A stretch of 23,975 bases of DNA, taken from UBA9732 sp963649615. Its GTDB lineage: Bacteria > Spirochaetota > Spirochaetia > Sphaerochaetales > Sphaerochaetaceae. Under the pieces are notes generated by a model. It saw only the letters and a program-made list of their open reading frames with translations, was not told the origin of the DNA and made no database searches. The number at the start of each line of letters is the position of its first letter. The stretch's first letter is position 1. The translations under genes were made by a program, and so were the position numbers. The DNA is taken from positions 1 to 23,975 of the forward strand of contig CAVJIN010000023.1 in assembly GCA_963649615.1 (NCBI GenBank). The letters are read 5' to 3'. Positions 22,678 through 23,975 of the stretch are shown one piece after another.

Positions 22678-23895
22678 TCAAACTCTTTCTAGGGGCATGC
22701 TCATACACCTAGGACCACCTCTTCCCCGCGACAATTCAGAGCTTGCAATCTCAAGCGTTTGCAGTCCGTTATCTCTCAGAATAGCATTGGTGATGGTGTT
22801 TCTATCGTAAACTATGACTTTTCCAGGCTCTACGCAAAGAGCATTGGAACCGTCATTCCATTGCTCTCGCTCGGAAGCTATGGCACTGTTTCCGCCACAC
22901 TTAATAAATTTAACATTGTCCAGTTCAAGAAAACGGCAAAAAATTGATTCAAGACTACCCTTTAAGATCTCTGCTTTAATAGTTCCTCTTGCACCTGGGA
23001 AGACTCGGTAAACCTTTACGTTATCCAAGATTCCTGGATGGACAATGAAAACATTTTTGTCTGCCTGAGTTAAAACAGTATCTAAGTGCATGAAGGCTCT
23101 TGTGTTTGGAATATCTATAGCAAGGATGTTTTTAATTGTGCTTTCTTCATCTGAAAAAATGTTTTTGGCCAAAAGTTCAATGGCTTCTGCACTGGTACGT
23201 TCACTAAGTCCAATTGCAAGCGTTTCTGCACTTAGATTGTGAATATCGCCTCCTTCAATGCTGTATGGACATAGTGGGTTGTAGTATTTTTTAACCATGC
23301 CTTTGAAATCGGGATGAAAATCAAAGACGTACTTCATGTAAATAGTCTCACGATTGCGGGTCACAGATGACATGTGATTGAGGCTGGCTCCGTTGCCAAT
23401 AGAGGCCATTGGGTCGCGCGTGAAGTAGAGATTAGGGATAGGGTCAATTAAGAAGCCGGCTTTGGTGCGTGTCAAATTCAAAAGCGGATTGCTTTTCTTG
23501 AAGTCAAACCCGGTGTCCAAGACGCCTTGCATGGTCTTAAGTACCATATCTTTTGTGTCGGGGAGATCTATAAGACTCTTGTAGAGCTCTTTTTCCCGGC
23601 CAAGAACGCGATTACCGGCATTCATCAAAAATTCACGGATGAATTGCTTTTTCACGTTTATATCGGTGTCCAATGCCTGAGTTACAAGATCACAGAGATA
23701 GACCACCTCCACCCCGCAATCACGTAAGGTTTGAGCAAACGAGTCATGCTCAATTTGAGCTCTCTTTAAGTAAGGGATATCGTCAAACAAGAGCGTTGAG
23801 AGATAATCCGGGGTCAAATGTTCCAGCTCACCACCTGGTCTGTGAATGAGAACTTTCTTGAGTTTTCCTATCTCGCTTTTCACACATATGGCCAT
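22678..23895 (-). CDS. arcA: Arginine deiminase
   Basis: This 405-residue cytoplasmic enzyme hydrolyses arginine to citrulline and ammonia, the first step of the ATP-yielding deiminase pathway and of acid defence. Motifs are LIHRPGGELEHLTPDY near the start, NLYFTRDPMASIGNG, EGGDIHNLS, AFMHLDTVLT and the nucleophile Cys397 in GGPRCMSMPLER. The core guanidine-binding Asp and His are present. The ATG at 23895 is chosen because GGGAGG lies seven bases upstream; a GTG at 23910 would overlap that ribosome site. ArcB (carbamoyltransferase) and ArcC (kinase) are not in the window; they could be upstream of the right edge or elsewhere. It is convergent with the acyltransferase-like gene. Confidence 0.96.
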   Translation of the reverse strand: MAICVKSEIGKLKKVLIHRPGGELEHLTPDYLSTLLFDDIPYLKRAQIEHDSFAQTLRDCGVEVVYLCDLVTQALDTDINVKKQFIREFLMNAGNRVLGREKELYKSLIDLPDTKDMVLKTMQGVLDTGFDFKKSNPLLNLTRTKAGFLIDPIPNLYFTRDPMASIGNGASLNHMSSVTRNRETIYMKYVFDFHPDFKGMVKKYYNPLCPYSIEGGDIHNLSAETLAIGLSERTSAEAIELLAKNIFSDEESTIKNILAIDIPNTRAFMHLDTVLTQADKNVFIVHPGILDNVKVYRVFPGARGTIKAEILKGSLESIFCRFLELDNVKFIKCGGNSAIASEREQWNDGSNALCVEPGKVIVYDRNTITNAILRDNGLQTLEIASSELSRGRGGPRCMSMPLERV

Positions 23896-23911
23896 ATTTT
23901 TCCCTCCCACA

Positions 23912-23943
23912 GGACAACCTATCTCAATTATATCAGATTGTCC
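23912..23943 (-). promoter_or_regulatory. arcA promoter with flanking dyad
   Basis: On the minus strand a TGATATAAT extended -10 (23935-23927) predicts a start near 23920. It is bracketed by GGACAA (23943-23938) and TTGTCC (23917-23912), a perfect 6-bp inverted repeat with a 20-base centre and a further AGA/TCT match inside. This suggests an operator over the promoter. No good -35 is seen. Confidence 0.5.
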
Positions 23944-23975
23944 GTGCTTTATCGAGATTTTTAAAATGAGCTTTG

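Overview
The window is AT-rich and densely coding, with no intergenic gap above about 160 bases. It looks like a spirochaete chromosome, most likely a gut or rumen Treponema. This is inferred from the many signal-peptide lipoproteins with relaxed lipoboxes, the unusually long PRPP synthetase, a NusG paralogue of the LoaP type, and a periplasmic starch/maltodextrin locus of the kind saccharolytic treponemes carry. No tRNA, rRNA, CRISPR array, insertion sequence or phage gene was seen.

Left part (1-5300). An unrecognised protein with a strongly acidic C-terminal part runs off the left edge on the minus strand. A NusG/LoaP-like transcription factor is divergent from it. Three minus-strand genes follow: a membrane-anchored lamin-tail-domain lipoprotein, then prs (PRPP synthetase) with its own promoter and a leader of about 120 nt, then a class I/II aminotransferase directly behind prs.

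Centre (5390-14900). A starch/maltodextrin utilisation locus lies on the plus strand. It encodes a type I pullulanase (CBM41-CBM48-GH13) with no signal peptide, a multi-module lipoprotein resembling SusE/SusF starch-binding proteins, a maltose-type solute-binding protein, permeases MalF and MalG, and a GH13 amylase lipoprotein. The reading is that starch oligomers are bound and cut in the envelope, imported by the ABC transporter and debranched in the cytoplasm. No ATPase subunit is present. A strong hairpin separates malE from malF, and a dyad covers the start site and ribosome binding site of the lipoprotein gene.

Right part (14900-23975). A small hibernation-promoting factor has a clear promoter, a perfect 20-bp palindrome in its leader and a terminator. 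An M18 aminopeptidase converges on it. Divergent from the peptidase is lexA-holA, followed by convergent uvrC and a divergent radical SAM protein of the spore-photoproduct-lyase family. Together these form a DNA replication/repair neighbourhood. The window closes with an E2/CAT-fold acyltransferase homologue lacking the catalytic histidine, and with arginine deiminase (arcA), whose promoter is bracketed by a dyad.

Most genes are recognisable housekeeping or carbohydrate genes. No complete new system was found. The less ordinary observations are candidate leaderless genes, the SusE/F-like lipoprotein in a maltose operon, the start-site/SD dyad, the likely LexA operator, the SPL-like protein without an obvious H-donor cysteine, and the acyltransferase homologue that lost its catalytic residues.
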